Assembly: GCA_900239685.1 (NCBI GenBank)
Contig: OENT01000087.1
Coordinates: forward strand, 62,001-126,000
Length of the DNA: 64,000 nucleotides
From: Rotaria macrura
Lineage: Eukaryota > Rotifera > Eurotatoria > Philodinida > Philodinidae
Direction of reading: 5' to 3'
Shown: in pieces, positions 35,535 to 47,819 of the stretch
Layout: each line of letters opens with the position of its first letter
How positions within the stretch are numbered: the stretch's first letter is position 1
Made by a program: the position numbers and the translations under genes
Notes under the pieces: generated by a model
What the model was told of the DNA's origin: nothing
Database searches by the model: none
Seen by the model: the letters and a program-made list of their open reading frames with translations, nothing else

Positions 35535-38500
35535 ATGGCGACCATCTTTCGAAGCGAAGAAATGACTCTTTGTCAAGTATATTTACAGCCTGATGCTGCT
35601 TATTCATGTATATCAGAATTAGGCGAATTAGGCATTGTACAATTTCGAGATGTATGTCATATTTACTTACTCATATATTTGATTGATTCAAGTTTTATTC
35701 TTTGCTTTTTTTTGTGCATCTAGTTAAATCCGAATGTAAATTCATTTCAACGAAAATTTGTAAATGAAGTTCGACGATGTGAAGAAATGGAGCGAAAACT
35801 TCGTACGTTAGATTATCGCTTCTTATAAACTCCATTTTTATCTATTTTGAAATAGGTTTTCTTGAGGCTGAAGTAAAGAAAGAGGAGCTATCATTGAGTG
35901 ATCCAAATGAAAATCTCGATGCTCCAAAACCTCGGGAAATGATTGATCTTGAAGTTTGTCTTCTATTTTTATTTAAAAAAAAAATTTATGATCATTCTTT
36001 TCAAAAGGCTATTATTGACAAATTGGATCATGAATTAAAAGAAATAAATACAAATTCTGATGCACTTCTTCGAAATTTCAACGAACTAACTGAATTGAAA
36101 CACAATTTAGCAATGACGCAAGCATTTTTTCAAGATGTATACATATTCAACATAGCATGTCATTGATTGCTATTTGATGAATCATGAAATAGGCTTGCCT
36201 ATCGCTTCTTATCAATACTCGATGATCAAGCTCAAGGTTTTTATTAGTGCTTAACGATAAAAACAAATTTTATTTAATATATATATATGCTAGAAAGATG
36301 CTATTTGCTTGTTGTATATGACGATTTCGATTATATAGTTAGTTGTGAAATGATTTGATAATTAAAACAAACATTAGAGGTTTGTTTTTCATAGGATTTA
36401 TTCGTAAAAAAAAGAATATTTCCAAACGTTTTTTGCTCATGCAAAGAATTGCTCGATACAATAAATTTATTACAGCTTGCTTTTTTAGAAGTCGATTATT
36501 GAAAAGAATTTTCAGCCTGTAACTTCATACGCATGAAAACGGGTACTAATTTCAAACATCAAAATATCTAATAGATAATTACATGTCTAGAAGCATATTC
36601 TCCCCCGAGTATTTGACTTACGATGTCATCATTGAAGCTATTTATCTATCGGTATAGATTTTCTACAAACAAACTCTGATACTATGCGTAAGAGAAAAAC
36701 AATGAATCAGTTTGGAATATTGTCATCAGTAGTGATTTTCTACCGGCTTTTTATTTCTGCATCATCGAATAGAACATTAATTTATTCGAATTTATTCGTT
36801 TGTAGACACAACAAGTTTCAATTGGTCTAGCGGGAAATAATACTGATGACAAACTTGAACAAGGTGATACATATGCCACATCGATGGCTGTCGGATTGAA
36901 ACTTGGGTATAGATATTCATTTGTTTTTCTTCTCTTCTACAATTCAATATAAAACTTAATACAATGAATAGATTTGTCAGTGGAGTTATTGCACGGGAGC
37001 GAATCAATACATTTGAACGAATGTTATGGCGTGCTTGTCGTGGCAATGTTTTTCTGAAACAAGCCGAGATTCCAGAATTAATCGAAGACCCGCTTACAGT
37101 TTGTTTCTTTATCTAATTTTGTATTTATATTTATTTTTGAGAATCATTTATTTTAGAATGAAAAAATGGCAAAAGTCGTATTCGTTGTTTTTTTTCAAGG
37201 TGATCAATTGAAAAGTCGTGTACAAAAGATTTGCGAAGGGTTTGTATATGTTAATTTTTCAATACTAAATGAAGATGTGTGGATTTTTATTTTGTAGTTT
37301 TCGTGCAAATATTTATCCATGCCCAGAAAATGCCAATGAACGTCGTGAACTAGCAATGGGTGTTATGACACGATTAGAAGATTTAAATCACGTTCTTCGT
37401 CAAACACATGACCATCGTCAACGAGTTTTATTAGAAACATCGAAAACCATTCGAACATGGACAATTAAAGTTAGAAAAATCAAAGCTATCTATCATACAA
37501 TGAACATGTTTAATAATGATGCTGCGCGAAAATGTTATATTGCCGAATGTTGGTCACCTAATTCACAACTTGACAAGATTCAATTGGCATTACAAAAAGG
37601 ATCAGTAAGTCAATGCCGATATATACATATATAGATTGTAAAATGCATATTGACAATCATAGGAAGCCAGTGGTACTGGTTCAATACCGTCGATACTGAA
37701 TCGAATCGAAAAAGATGAACAACCACCAACACATCATAAGTTAAATAAATTTACACAAGGTTTTCAAAACTTGGTCGATGCCTATGGTGTTGCAACATAT
37801 AGAGAGATAAATCCGATGCCATTCGTCTTAATAACATTTCCATTTCTATTTGCCATTATGTTTGGTGATGCAGGTCATGGTCTTCTTGTGACTTCATTCG
37901 CTCTTTGGATGGTTTTAAAAGAAAAATCATTGAAAAATAAATGGAGAACACAAGAAGTTTGGACGATATTCTTTGGTGGAAGATATATTATATTACTAAT
38001 GGGCTTATTTTCGATTTACACAGGACTTATCTATAATGATGTATTTTCGAGATCATTAAATGTGTTCGGTTCATCGTGGAGAGTTAAATTCGAGTATGAA
38101 GATTGTGTTTTTGTCTTTCGTTTTTGTTTCATCTCTTTCATTACTTCTCAAGTGATCAAACTTTGAAAAAATTGGATTCAGTTATCCTTGAACCAAATCC
38201 AACACCATACAACGATACTAAAACATATCAAAAAATGTATTCTGGTAATCCGTACGTATTGGGCATTGATCCGGTTAGTGTTCCTATGCTTTTATTATCA
38301 GATATTTATAGAAGAAAAAAAATATTCTTTTAGATATGGGCGTTAGCTGATAATAAAATCACATTTACTAATTCGGCAAAAATGAAATTTGCAATCATAA
38401 TTGGTATAACTCAAATGGGTTTTGGTGTTTTACTCAGTCTATGGAATCATCTGTAAGTTTTCGATTTTCATATTCCGTTTCTAATTACTATATGACACAA

Positions 38501-39908
38501 AATCTTAAGTCTAGTACAAATAAAAGCATATTTCTTCTATTCTAATAGTCATTTTAAACATTATTATGGAGTACTTGTTGAATTTCTTCCACAACTAATA
38601 TTTTTGGCGTGTATATTTTTTTATTTGATAATATTAATATTTTATAAATGGACAACATACGAAGGAAAAGATGCAACATCAGCACCTTCACTTCTCATTC
38701 GTAAGTTGGCATCTCGAGTTATTTTAAAATAATAAATTGAAATAATCTATTATACTTGAAGATTTAATTAACATGATGTTACTCTCCTATCCGGATGATC
38801 CTCCTAGTTCAAGAAAAATTTATTCTGCCCAAAGATCAGTTCAAACAGCTCTGTTACTCATGGCAGTTCTTTGTATTCCTTGGTTGCTTCTTTCGAAACC
38901 AATTTACATAATTATTAAAAACAAACAGAAAAAGAAAGAGAATGTAATAAGATCATTTGTTTTAACTTGTTAGTTAACTGAACTTCATCTTTTTTTGTTT
39001 ATATAGCAATCGAGTTTGTCAAATGGCCACGCAAGTAATGATATTGAATTGCAAAGTCAATCAACACATCAAGAGGTTCTCATTAAACGAATTCGTTTAA
39101 AGCTTTATCTGTTTTGGGAGCTGCTTTCATGTTCATAAATGATTATTATTATACTCTTATTCGAATATAGAAGTCTATATGCTGCTTCTGTATTTGTAGA
39201 GGGGCGTCGTGCTGGACGTCAATGCACAAAATGTGAAGAATAAGAAAATTGTTGACGATGAACATCTCCATGATCAAGAGCATAAAGTGGAGGTGCTCAC
39301 CGTTATCCATTGATTTTATTTAGTTTTTCCCTAATTGGATTTTCTTCAATCTATCGAATGTTTTTTTTTTGCTCATTGTTTAGGTTGACATGAGTGAAGT
39401 TTGGGTTGAACAAGGCATTCATACAATTGAATATTTTCTTGGTTGTATATCACATACAGCATCTTATTTACGTCTTTGGGCACTTTCATTAGCTCATGCA
39501 CGTTAGTTATTGATTTGATGATTCTTATTCTTAAATAAATATAAGTCAATTTTTCTCTCTAGAACTGTCTGAAGTCTTATGGCATATGGTATTACATATT
39601 GGATTGTCGATGGATAGTTATCTTGGTGGAGTAGCATCATTTGTAGTGTTTATGCCGTGGTCAACATTAACTGTCTTTATTCTACTTCTAATGGAAGGAC
39701 TGTCAGCGTTTCTTCATGCGCTTCGTCTTCATTGGTTTGTCTATTTCAATTATTTCGAAATTTAATATTGAATTTCTTTCGTTTTGTCTTTCTTTTTGTG
39801 TTCTAAATTAGGGTTGAATTTCAATCAAAATTTTACAAAGGTGAAGGTTATCCATTTGTTCCATTTTCATTCGCACTTATTCTCGAAGAAACACCACCCG
39901 ATGCATAA
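35535..39908 (+). CDS. ATP6V0A: V-type proton ATPase 116 kDa subunit a
   Basis: Eighteen exons encode 864 aa, the normal size for this subunit (human a1 is about 837). Exons: 35535-35651, 35724-35802, 35856-35953, 36008-36136, 36806-36906, 36972-37098, 37157-37239, 37298-37604, 37663-38093, 38153-38273, 38334-38452, 38549-38700, 38762-38943, 39007-39075, 39200-39292, 39384-39501, 39563-39734, 39812-39908. All phases agree. Family landmarks are [73 protein letters not shown] and [19 protein letters not shown]; the last carries the essential membrane Arg of the proton path. The cytosolic N-terminal half tethers V1 and the C-terminal half spans the membrane next to the c-ring. The protein acidifies endosomes, lysosomes or the cell exterior. 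Intron 4 is 669 bp while all others are about 50-130 bp. AATAAA at 40043. Confidence 0.97.
36137..36805 (+). other. Oversized intron 4 of the V-ATPase gene
   Basis: 669 bp where its neighbours are about 50-130 bp. It contains a (TA)n stretch and no frame that continues the protein. It is either an old insertion or a regulatory intron. The exons on both sides join cleanly (AFFQD then TQQVS). Confidence 0.7.
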
Positions 39909-40784
39909 TGAATTGAAATTTTTGATGATTACCAATACGATTTTGTTACAAAACATGTGACGAAACAAGATTTTTCTTCGAATGAATCATAGCCAAAAGC
40001 AAAAACGTAAAACTATGTATTGTAATTCATTGATTTTTCCTAAATAAACTAAAGAAAAGAAAACCTTATAAAATCATTAATATTATCTTTGTTTATTAAA
40101 TTTGCATGACATATGAATGAAGCATTGTCTTGTAAAGAAAATTGATGATCTTTATCGAATATGATTAAATGAAATTGAATTTTTCTTTTCATAAAAGTTA
40201 AATCAAAAAGTTTGAAAATAGTTAAGAAAGAAAAAAAGAAACATGAAATTTGAAGATGATGGTGTGTTCGTTGAAGTGTGACTATAAATGTATGTCATTA
40301 AACAAGAGTAGATCATATCAACATGCGATCCATTAAGCACGTCGTCTAATGAACGAATGAATATGGGTATCGTCACGGCTGTCATCACACATATCGATCA
40401 TAATGGTTGACCGATGAAAAAAAACCCGTGTACATATGTTATGGTGCAATATTTAAATAAGAAATAAGCGGAAAAATATTGGTTAATGCGTATTGTGTCA
40501 TCAACGTAAAGATCTTTTTCTTTTCCTTTTTCTTTTCCTTTTTCTCGTTCATTTAAAATGAAACAGATTGGTTGATTTGCCTTCTTCTTTCTTTTTCTCT
40601 CGTCATCTATTATTCTTATTTGTTAAACGAAATGTGTTTATTGAAGCGTGACTATGCCCGTTCAATGGGTCAAAAATGAGTATAGATAGATACTCTATTC
40701 GATCAGTTCGCTTTCATTCATATTTGACGACAGTCACCTATACACTTGTCTTTCATCTTGAATATTTTTTAAAAACTTTTTACA
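39909..40784. other. Spacer and promoter region of the low-complexity gene
   Basis: Contains the V-ATPase poly(A) signal and, near 40512-40549, a pyrimidine tract of repeated CTTTTTCTTTTC units. No gene supported; the 61-codon minus frame near 40203 is of chance length. Confidence 0.5.
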
Positions 40785-41387
40785 ATGGGCCTCTTCGGAA
40801 ATAAACGTGAAAAAAGTGAAAAGGCAGATAAATATGAATATAATTCATCGTCCAAAGGTGCTCGAACAGGATATGGTCCACCAGCACTAATTGGCGCTCC
40901 ATCATCACCATACTTTCCAGGTGGTGCTCCCTTCTTTGACGGTTATGGACAAGCACCTGCACAAGGTAAAATGAGTAAGTATGGTAAATATGGTGGTCCA
41001 AATAAAAGTCTTTATGGTGGAGATCCAATGCAACAAGCTATGCTATTACCACCTCAATCACCTGCTGCAATGCAAGCTCAAGCAGCTGCCATGTTACAAA
41101 TGCAACAATATATGCAAGGACAAGGTGGTAATGTACAATTCGGTGGTATACTTCCACCCATTCAAATGCCATTGAATGCTGCTCAACAAGCTGGATTATT
41201 GCAAGGTCCAGGTCAACAATATTTTGGTTTCGGTGGACAACAATCGGCAACACCGTATTTTGATCCAAGTAGTTTAGCTTTTCAACAACAAGGCGCCTTC
41301 GCTCCTTATCAACAGCCAAACTTTTATGATCCAGCAGCAGCTGCTGCATTTGCTGGTCCTTATGGTTATATGCCAGCTGCTTTTTAG
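40785..41387 (+). CDS. Low-complexity Gly/Gln/Ala/Pro-rich protein, intronless
   Basis: A 200-aa frame starting ACAATGGGC. A charged, Lys-rich head (MGLFGNKREKSEKADKYEY) is followed by about 170 residues made almost only of G, Q, A, P, Y, M and F, with patches such as AAMQAQAAAMLQMQQYMQ and PAAAAAFAGPYGYMPAAF. There is no signal peptide, membrane segment or known domain. Such prion-like composition is common in RNA-granule and structural proteins, but I do not recognise this one. Gly at position 2 could in principle be myristoylated, although the residue at position 6 is Asn rather than Ser/Thr. Codon use is clean, with no stops despite the length, so I consider it a real gene. AATAAA near 41504. 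Confidence 0.7.
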   Translation: MGLFGNKREKSEKADKYEYNSSSKGARTGYGPPALIGAPSSPYFPGGAPFFDGYGQAPAQGKMSKYGKYGGPNKSLYGGDPMQQAMLLPPQSPAAMQAQAAAMLQMQQYMQGQGGNVQFGGILPPIQMPLNAAQQAGLLQGPGQQYFGFGGQQSATPYFDPSSLAFQQQGAFAPYQQPNFYDPAAAAAFAGPYGYMPAAF

Positions 41388-44300
41388 AAAACTATAGTTG
41401 AACAATAGACAAAATAGTGTGAGCTTTTCTTTTTCTTTTCTTTTGATTTTTTTCTTTTTTTTTGTATCAGTCATTTATACGAAGACATGAGAGTTGAGAT
41501 AATCGAATAAAGGTGAGTGTTGTCCGGACATCAAAGACGTCTTTAAAACTGCACAATCCATGTCACAAGTATCAGATTTTGATCATCTCACTCGTTTTCT
41601 TTCGTGTTTATCTTTGTTTTATGAAATTTTATCGTAGATTTTTCTTTGTTATTTAATTCTTTTTAATCCTGTTTTATTATATTCAATGTTCTATTCGACA
41701 CATTTTCTTTTCTTTTTGTGCTCAATATATACCATCAAATTGTCGATTATACTATAAAAAAAAAAGAAAATAAATTAAGAAGAGAATTGCTGCTCACTTG
41801 CACTTGTATCACATAGATATACAATAGTTTCGACAAATATTCAATAAATTATGAATAAGATTATTATTTTCAAATGTACAAAAAAAAAATAAATAAATAT
41901 CCCTTATCACAGTCGATGTTGACGAAATATTCTTTTAATAGCATAAAATCTTTATGAAGTTACGAAAAAAAATGATGTGTCACGAACAAGAAATGATTAC
42001 ATGACATTAGGATTCAAATGAAATGCATATATTTCAATATTCATCTATCTAGTTCGGTTAAATATTTTCATTGAAACCTATTGAAGTAATAACAAAGTTT
42101 GAATTGTTTTGAATTTTCATTCAATATCTAATTGATATTTTTTGACAACTATGAATAAAATAGAAATTAAAGATCAAAAGCGACGACTTCTATTCGATTG
42201 ATGTCAGTGTTTTCTACGTTACAGTGAATATCATTATTTGTTTCATATTATTGACACACTTTTACCTTCACGAACAATATAAACGTCATAGTCATATATA
42301 CATATTCTTGTCAATATTGATACTCATACCCTTACTTGCACTTACAAATCTACAGTCATATTTATATTTTGATTAATAAATTTTTGAAAATGAAAATGCA
42401 TATAACTTCTATTCAATTATTGTCATTCTCTAAGAGAAAATAGTTAAAGACGAAGTATACATTTGTATCTAGGATTGATCAAATCAGAAGAAGAAAAAAA
42501 GCTTTATTAAATTATCTACTGGTTGTTTAACTATAAAATTATATGTGAATTATAAAAAACTTTTTTTGTTTCTTTTTTATTTTGTCTATTCTCTCTAGTA
42601 TTGTTTTGATAGAGCTTTAAAAATTTGTTGTTATGAATTACTCATGCTTGGTTAATTTTACTATTCATATTGATAGTCATGCATCATCAAATTACTTTAG
42701 ATATCTCAAGGCATACATGAAACTATCTTAAAATATTAATGAAAGTTCTCAATGATATTTGGTAAATTGTTCATCTCGAATGAAGAATGTGCATCGATTT
42801 CGATAAAATAAACTTATGATATCTTTCTATGAAAAATCCATGTCTGAGTGAATTCCAATAAAAAAAAACGGAATAACGATAGAAAAATGAACAATCATTG
42901 AATGTTACTTGATGAAAATGTTTTCTTGAAAATTATAAATAATTGAATGTAAGAAGTTTCAAACAATCTACTTCGATTACATTGGGTTTCAATAATAGAA
43001 TTGTGACGTATTTTAAAAATCAAAGTCCTAATAGATTACGTTATCATATATACGTGTATATACATCCTTTCAAATGTGCTATTGATGGTTTGTCAACACT
43101 ATTATCTTACCTACATCAGTATCTAGTTATCCAATGATAATTGCGTAAGACATTAATGACATGCGCAATGAATTTTGTATTAATACAACTAAAAATCTTT
43201 TAGTTTCATCGTTCAGATTTCAAGTGACATTGTCTTCTCTTTTACTGCATTGATTCGATTAAAAATATTTTACTTTAGACGAACAAATATTACAACATTG
43301 TTGTAATCAAATGATGCAATAAAGGAAAAAAAATAAGTGCATATTTTGAGAAGCTTTTATTGAAACTATATGATATCTTGGTTTTATGGAAGACAATCTA
43401 GTTTCTCAATAGATTCTTTCTTTCGTCCTATTTCTATAGAAAGAAACTGTTAATCAGAGACTGACTGTTCGTTTTTCATGATGTAATGCGTAGCTAATGA
43501 TATTTCTTGGTATTGATGAAATGTTCATCTATCTAACATTGGTCAGAATATATTAGATGAATCTTTCGTTTCGTTTTTGAAAATTGATACTATTACCGGT
43601 GCCTGTAATTTTATGCATTTCAATTAAAAAAATATTTTTTTATTCGTTCTTCTGACATGATATATTTTTTCAAAGAAAAAAACATTAAATTTTATTCTCA
43701 CTAACATAAACATCAAGTACTTAATGTGTGTATCAGGGATGTCGAGTGCGACGACCACTATGCGATTAAGTATGAAAGACAGCAGTATTGCTGGAGCAAT
43801 ACGTTTTTGAAAGTTTGTTTATAAAATATTCTCTAGGATGATAAATGTTATTTATGTTAAAATCAACATATTCGATATTCTTTTCATTGTTGAATTTATA
43901 GTCAGCTTAAATTACCTTCAATAGTATCCAATATCAAAGTTTGGTTGAAGAAAAAGTCTACGGTCTGGTACATCTCATGTAAATTTCTGTTTTGTATATT
44001 CACAATTTCATAGAGACTGTTAGTAACAAGGATTTTTCAAAAGGCTTTTCTTGTGAAAGAACTAGATCTGGCCGGTATTGTACCTGAACGAACTTTTAAA
44101 TCCTAGAACAAGATTTAGTTTATGCATTGACAACATGATAGGAATTGTACCTAGATGGATAATGTCGGCGTATTGAATTCGTTTGACATATCGGTAGAAT
44201 ATGAAAATTTTTTCTTTTAATTGAGACTCAACTTAGAATCGATCTCTAGCATTGCCATCTTGAGCTCAATTAAAATATCTATTCTTGAGGAACTAACCCT

Positions 44301-45489
44301 TGTCTAGTCAGAACATAAAGTGTTTCCAAGAGAAGAATAATCTTGAATAGAGACTTTGCCATTTCTTAAGATGTCATCCGTGAACTCAATTAAAAATTAT
44401 CTTCGATGATATAATTTTTTTAACTAAGCGTATATTTATTGACATATTTTTCATGTTTGCTTGGTCTTTACATTAGTGTGTAACTTAATATTGTTTGTGG
44501 CACTTATTACAAGAACATTGAATGGATGGTTTATCTTCGATTATTGAATCTTAAGTTGTCATAACTATGATCATGATCTATTAATCGACATACTAATAAT
44601 GCTTATTGTTCGATTGTGATTGTACATATTTCAGGTGAGTAGTCCAATTTAGCATTAAAACAATTCTTTTCATAGATAGCTAAGACTCTCATGTTTTGTG
44701 ACTGTATTCTTACCCTTCATGAATCGGCAATACCAGTATTTTATTGAAAATAGTTTTACAATATTTATTTGAGTCATTCTATATTTATTGTTAAGTTTCA
44801 AGTTAAAATAGTATATAATATCAATCTTGCTAAGAAGTTATCATCTTTGTTCATGTATGATTAATAGAGAACTTTTCGATCACTCGTTTTCTATTCACGT
44901 AATCCTAAACATAGAAAAAGAAGGAAAAAACTATTGGTCTATGAAGAAGGAGTTTTTTAATTTATTTTGTAGTCAGTACATGTATCTAATCCTTTTAAAG
45001 AACCAGCAGAATAAAGCTTTTATTTCAATGACATAATTATCGACAGCTTAGATACGGTCGAAGTTTTTCATACCAGTGTAGGATGTAACTATGTAAAGTC
45101 CAGATAATATAAATAAGTACGAATTCATAGCGAATGTTATTATCAGTCAAAGGACAACTTTCCCATAAACTACACAAACTATTTCTATGGATACGTATTG
45201 AATGTTTATAAGGATTTCTAGGTATGCATATGAACTTTTAACACATGACTTCTGCATGCGTTAATGCTGGTTGGTGTTTCTGATCAATATTCTACGTAGT
45301 ATGAATATCTAGTAGTAGTAGTAGAAATGTTTAGATACGTTTGACAGAAAATGTCGAAATTTAATAGGTGAATTTTCGAATACTCATCATGAAGTTACTA
45401 ATGAAATTGAAATTTATTTTTCTCATCAACAAATAATACACTTATATGTAACTTTGAAAAAAATTCCATAGTTTTGTTTTCGACTGTAT
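41388..45489. other. Gene-free AT-rich region
   Basis: No gene supported. A small hairpin CAGTATTGCTGGAGCAATAC lies near 43782-43801. Many A/T homopolymer runs. Confidence 0.5.
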
Positions 45490-45990
45490 TGTTGTGTACT
45501 CCAAAAGTGAGTACACTCTAAAATCGGTCAGTGTGTTCGGTTGGCCGTCCGTTTACACGATAACTCTTTACAAATACATTCGATTGAGCTGAAATTTTGT
45601 GCACAGAATTGTCTCATCAATATCTCAGTCGAGTTCGAAAAAGAGAAGGATCCGGGAAGAAATGGCTGAGTTATCGAAAAAACTGTCATTATTGACCAAA
45701 CAATCCCTGAGGGGATGTTCAAGGATTTTTTCAAAAACACTTTTTATCTCTGAGTTATCCACAATGTATATAAATCGACTCAGTTTTTAACGCTGATTCT
45801 GAATCTGATATTAGTTCTGAACAAAATCGTAGCTTTCTAACAAAATATCGGCTGAAAAAAGTCTGAAAATGCACAAAAACTGCATCCAGAAACCAAATGC
45901 CTAGAAATGTCTAAGATGACCACTAGTTTTGGGGTTTCCCAAAAAGGTTTCCCAGGATACTTCTTCCGCGCACACATTCTAGAATGACTG
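45490..45990. repeat. Probable dispersed repeat with TTGGCCGTCCGT / ACGATAACTC motif
   Basis: The segment contains GGTTGGCCGTCCGTTTACAC, then CGATAACTC and GAGCTGAAATTTTGTGCAC, a phrase I recall from dispersed repeats in several animal and bacterial genomes. It is locally richer in GC than its flanks. There is no clear terminal repeat or coding capacity. The call rests on memory of the motif and is weak. Confidence 0.35.
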
Positions 45991-46361
45991 ATTTGTCTCA
46001 TTCACTTTTTGAAGTACAAATAACTCTCGGACTTAAGTTTGAGGTTTTCACATTTTTATTTTTGTTAATATCGAAAATTTTGAATCGATAATTTTCTTTT
46101 GAAAAGAAAAATAACTGTACTCATGTATTTCAACGGGAAAAGAAATTTTAAGTGTATATTTATAAGATTTTCTTCATTCTATAGAAGTACGTTAATATAT
46201 GTACACTATTCAGTATGAATTAAATTATGGTTATTTATCAAAATTATTAAACCGAAAGTTTGTTTCATTTATGATTATTTAAGATCATCAAGAGTCTATT
46301 TATTAATTTCATCGAAACTTAAAGAAAAATACAAGAATCGACTGATATCGAACAACACGTA

Positions 46362-47819
46362 TCAAGCATATGAACCAGGTCTTGACGACACTCGAAATAT
46401 CTTATTACAGGTTTCTCTTAGAGAACTAAACGAAGGTCGATCATTTGGTGTATACATCCAACATGGTAATATTAATTCTTGAAACAATCGTTGATTCGCT
46501 AATGGAGGTTTACTTAGCATACGACCAGATCTAATTGATTGAGCAGCAAGATCATTCGATATAGCTTGACCAAATGGAATGTGACCAAGAGAAAAAATTT
46601 CCCAAAGAAGTACACCGTAAGACCAAACATCTGATTTTGAACTATATTTCCGATAAAGTAATACCTCTGGAGAACACCAACGCAGGGGAAAAGGTGTATC
46701 ACATCTTCCCTCATAGATCATTGAAGATGACGATGATATCAATCTAAACAAAAATAAACGTAATCAGAGAACATAAATTTAAAATGAACAATATCATTTT
46801 TAATGCGTACCTAGCCATACCGAAATCGCTCACTTTAACTATATTCATATGATCATCAATGAGACAATTTCTTGCTGCTAGATCTCGATGAATAATTAAT
46901 TTAGCTTCAAGATACGTCATGGCATCACAAATTTGAAGAGAGAAAAGTCGAAGACGTCGACGTAAATGCTTTGTAATAGATGTCTGCTCTTGTTGATGTA
47001 ACCAATATAGAAGACATCCATTTGGTATATATTCAGTTACTAAACAAAGTTGATTATCAAAACGACAGATACCATAGAGATGAACTAAATTAGGATGACT
47101 GAGATGCTTCATTGTTCGAGCTTCGCACAACATGTTTGATTCGCACTCATCGATTGATAAATTAGACGATGTTGAAAAAGTTTTTATAGCTACTTGTATG
47201 TCCCTTTTATAGAGTCCTATGTGAAAATTATGTTTGAAAATAAATTTCGAAAGAAATAAATGAAAAAAATCAACGAACCTTTGTAGACAACACCAAAATG
47301 ACCTCGACCGATAATGTGCTGACGGATAAGTTTATTGACTGGAATAGTTAATGACGATGAAGACAAAGTATCATTATTTGAAGCAAGACGCATTGGATAT
47401 TCAACTAAAGTACAAGGTAAAATGCCAGCACATTTTTTATGTGTATCAACAAAATGTTTGACTGAATTATAAGATTCATCAGAAAATGGTTTAACAAATA
47501 AATGTTGATTCATTCGATACAATAAATAATGAGATATTTTCAATGATGGACCAATCATCGATAATACATAAGGACTTTGAATTAATGATGATGATGATGA
47601 ATTATTATGATGTTGCCGAATTAAAAAACATCCAGGACGATTCATTAATCGAAGAATCGATTCACTTTTATTTCGATCAATATCATTATAATAGTACGGA
47701 AGATGACATGTTGTATTTTCATAGATTTCTGGTGGAATAACTTCAAGATTTGTATTCTCCATTGTATTTGATCGATCGATGAGTAAAGAATCACTCGGAT
47801 TATAATTACCATTAACCAT
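46362..47819 (-). CDS. SH2-domain non-receptor tyrosine kinase
   Basis: Three exons on the minus strand (47819-47279, 47216-46811, 46743-46362) encode 442 aa; phases agree. About 40 N-terminal residues precede an SH2 domain (about 41-142) with the phosphotyrosine pocket as FLIR (65-68). The kinase domain starts near 165: GRGHFG loop at 171-176, VAIK Lys 192, alpha-C Glu 212, HRDLAARN with catalytic Asp 292, DFG Asp 311, an activation-loop Tyr in SMIYEGR, then PFPLRWCSPEVL and SDVWSYGVLLWEIFSLG. All catalytic residues are present, so it should be active. The tyrosine-kinase form of HRDLAARN and the Tec/Src-like substrate loop place it among cytoplasmic tyrosine kinases, but no SH3 or PH domain is encoded here, so the exact subfamily is open. 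An upstream exon cannot be excluded. Confidence 0.92.

Noticed and set aside
41038..41349. 103-codon minus frame
   Set aside because: Antisense shadow of the low-complexity gene at 40785-41387.
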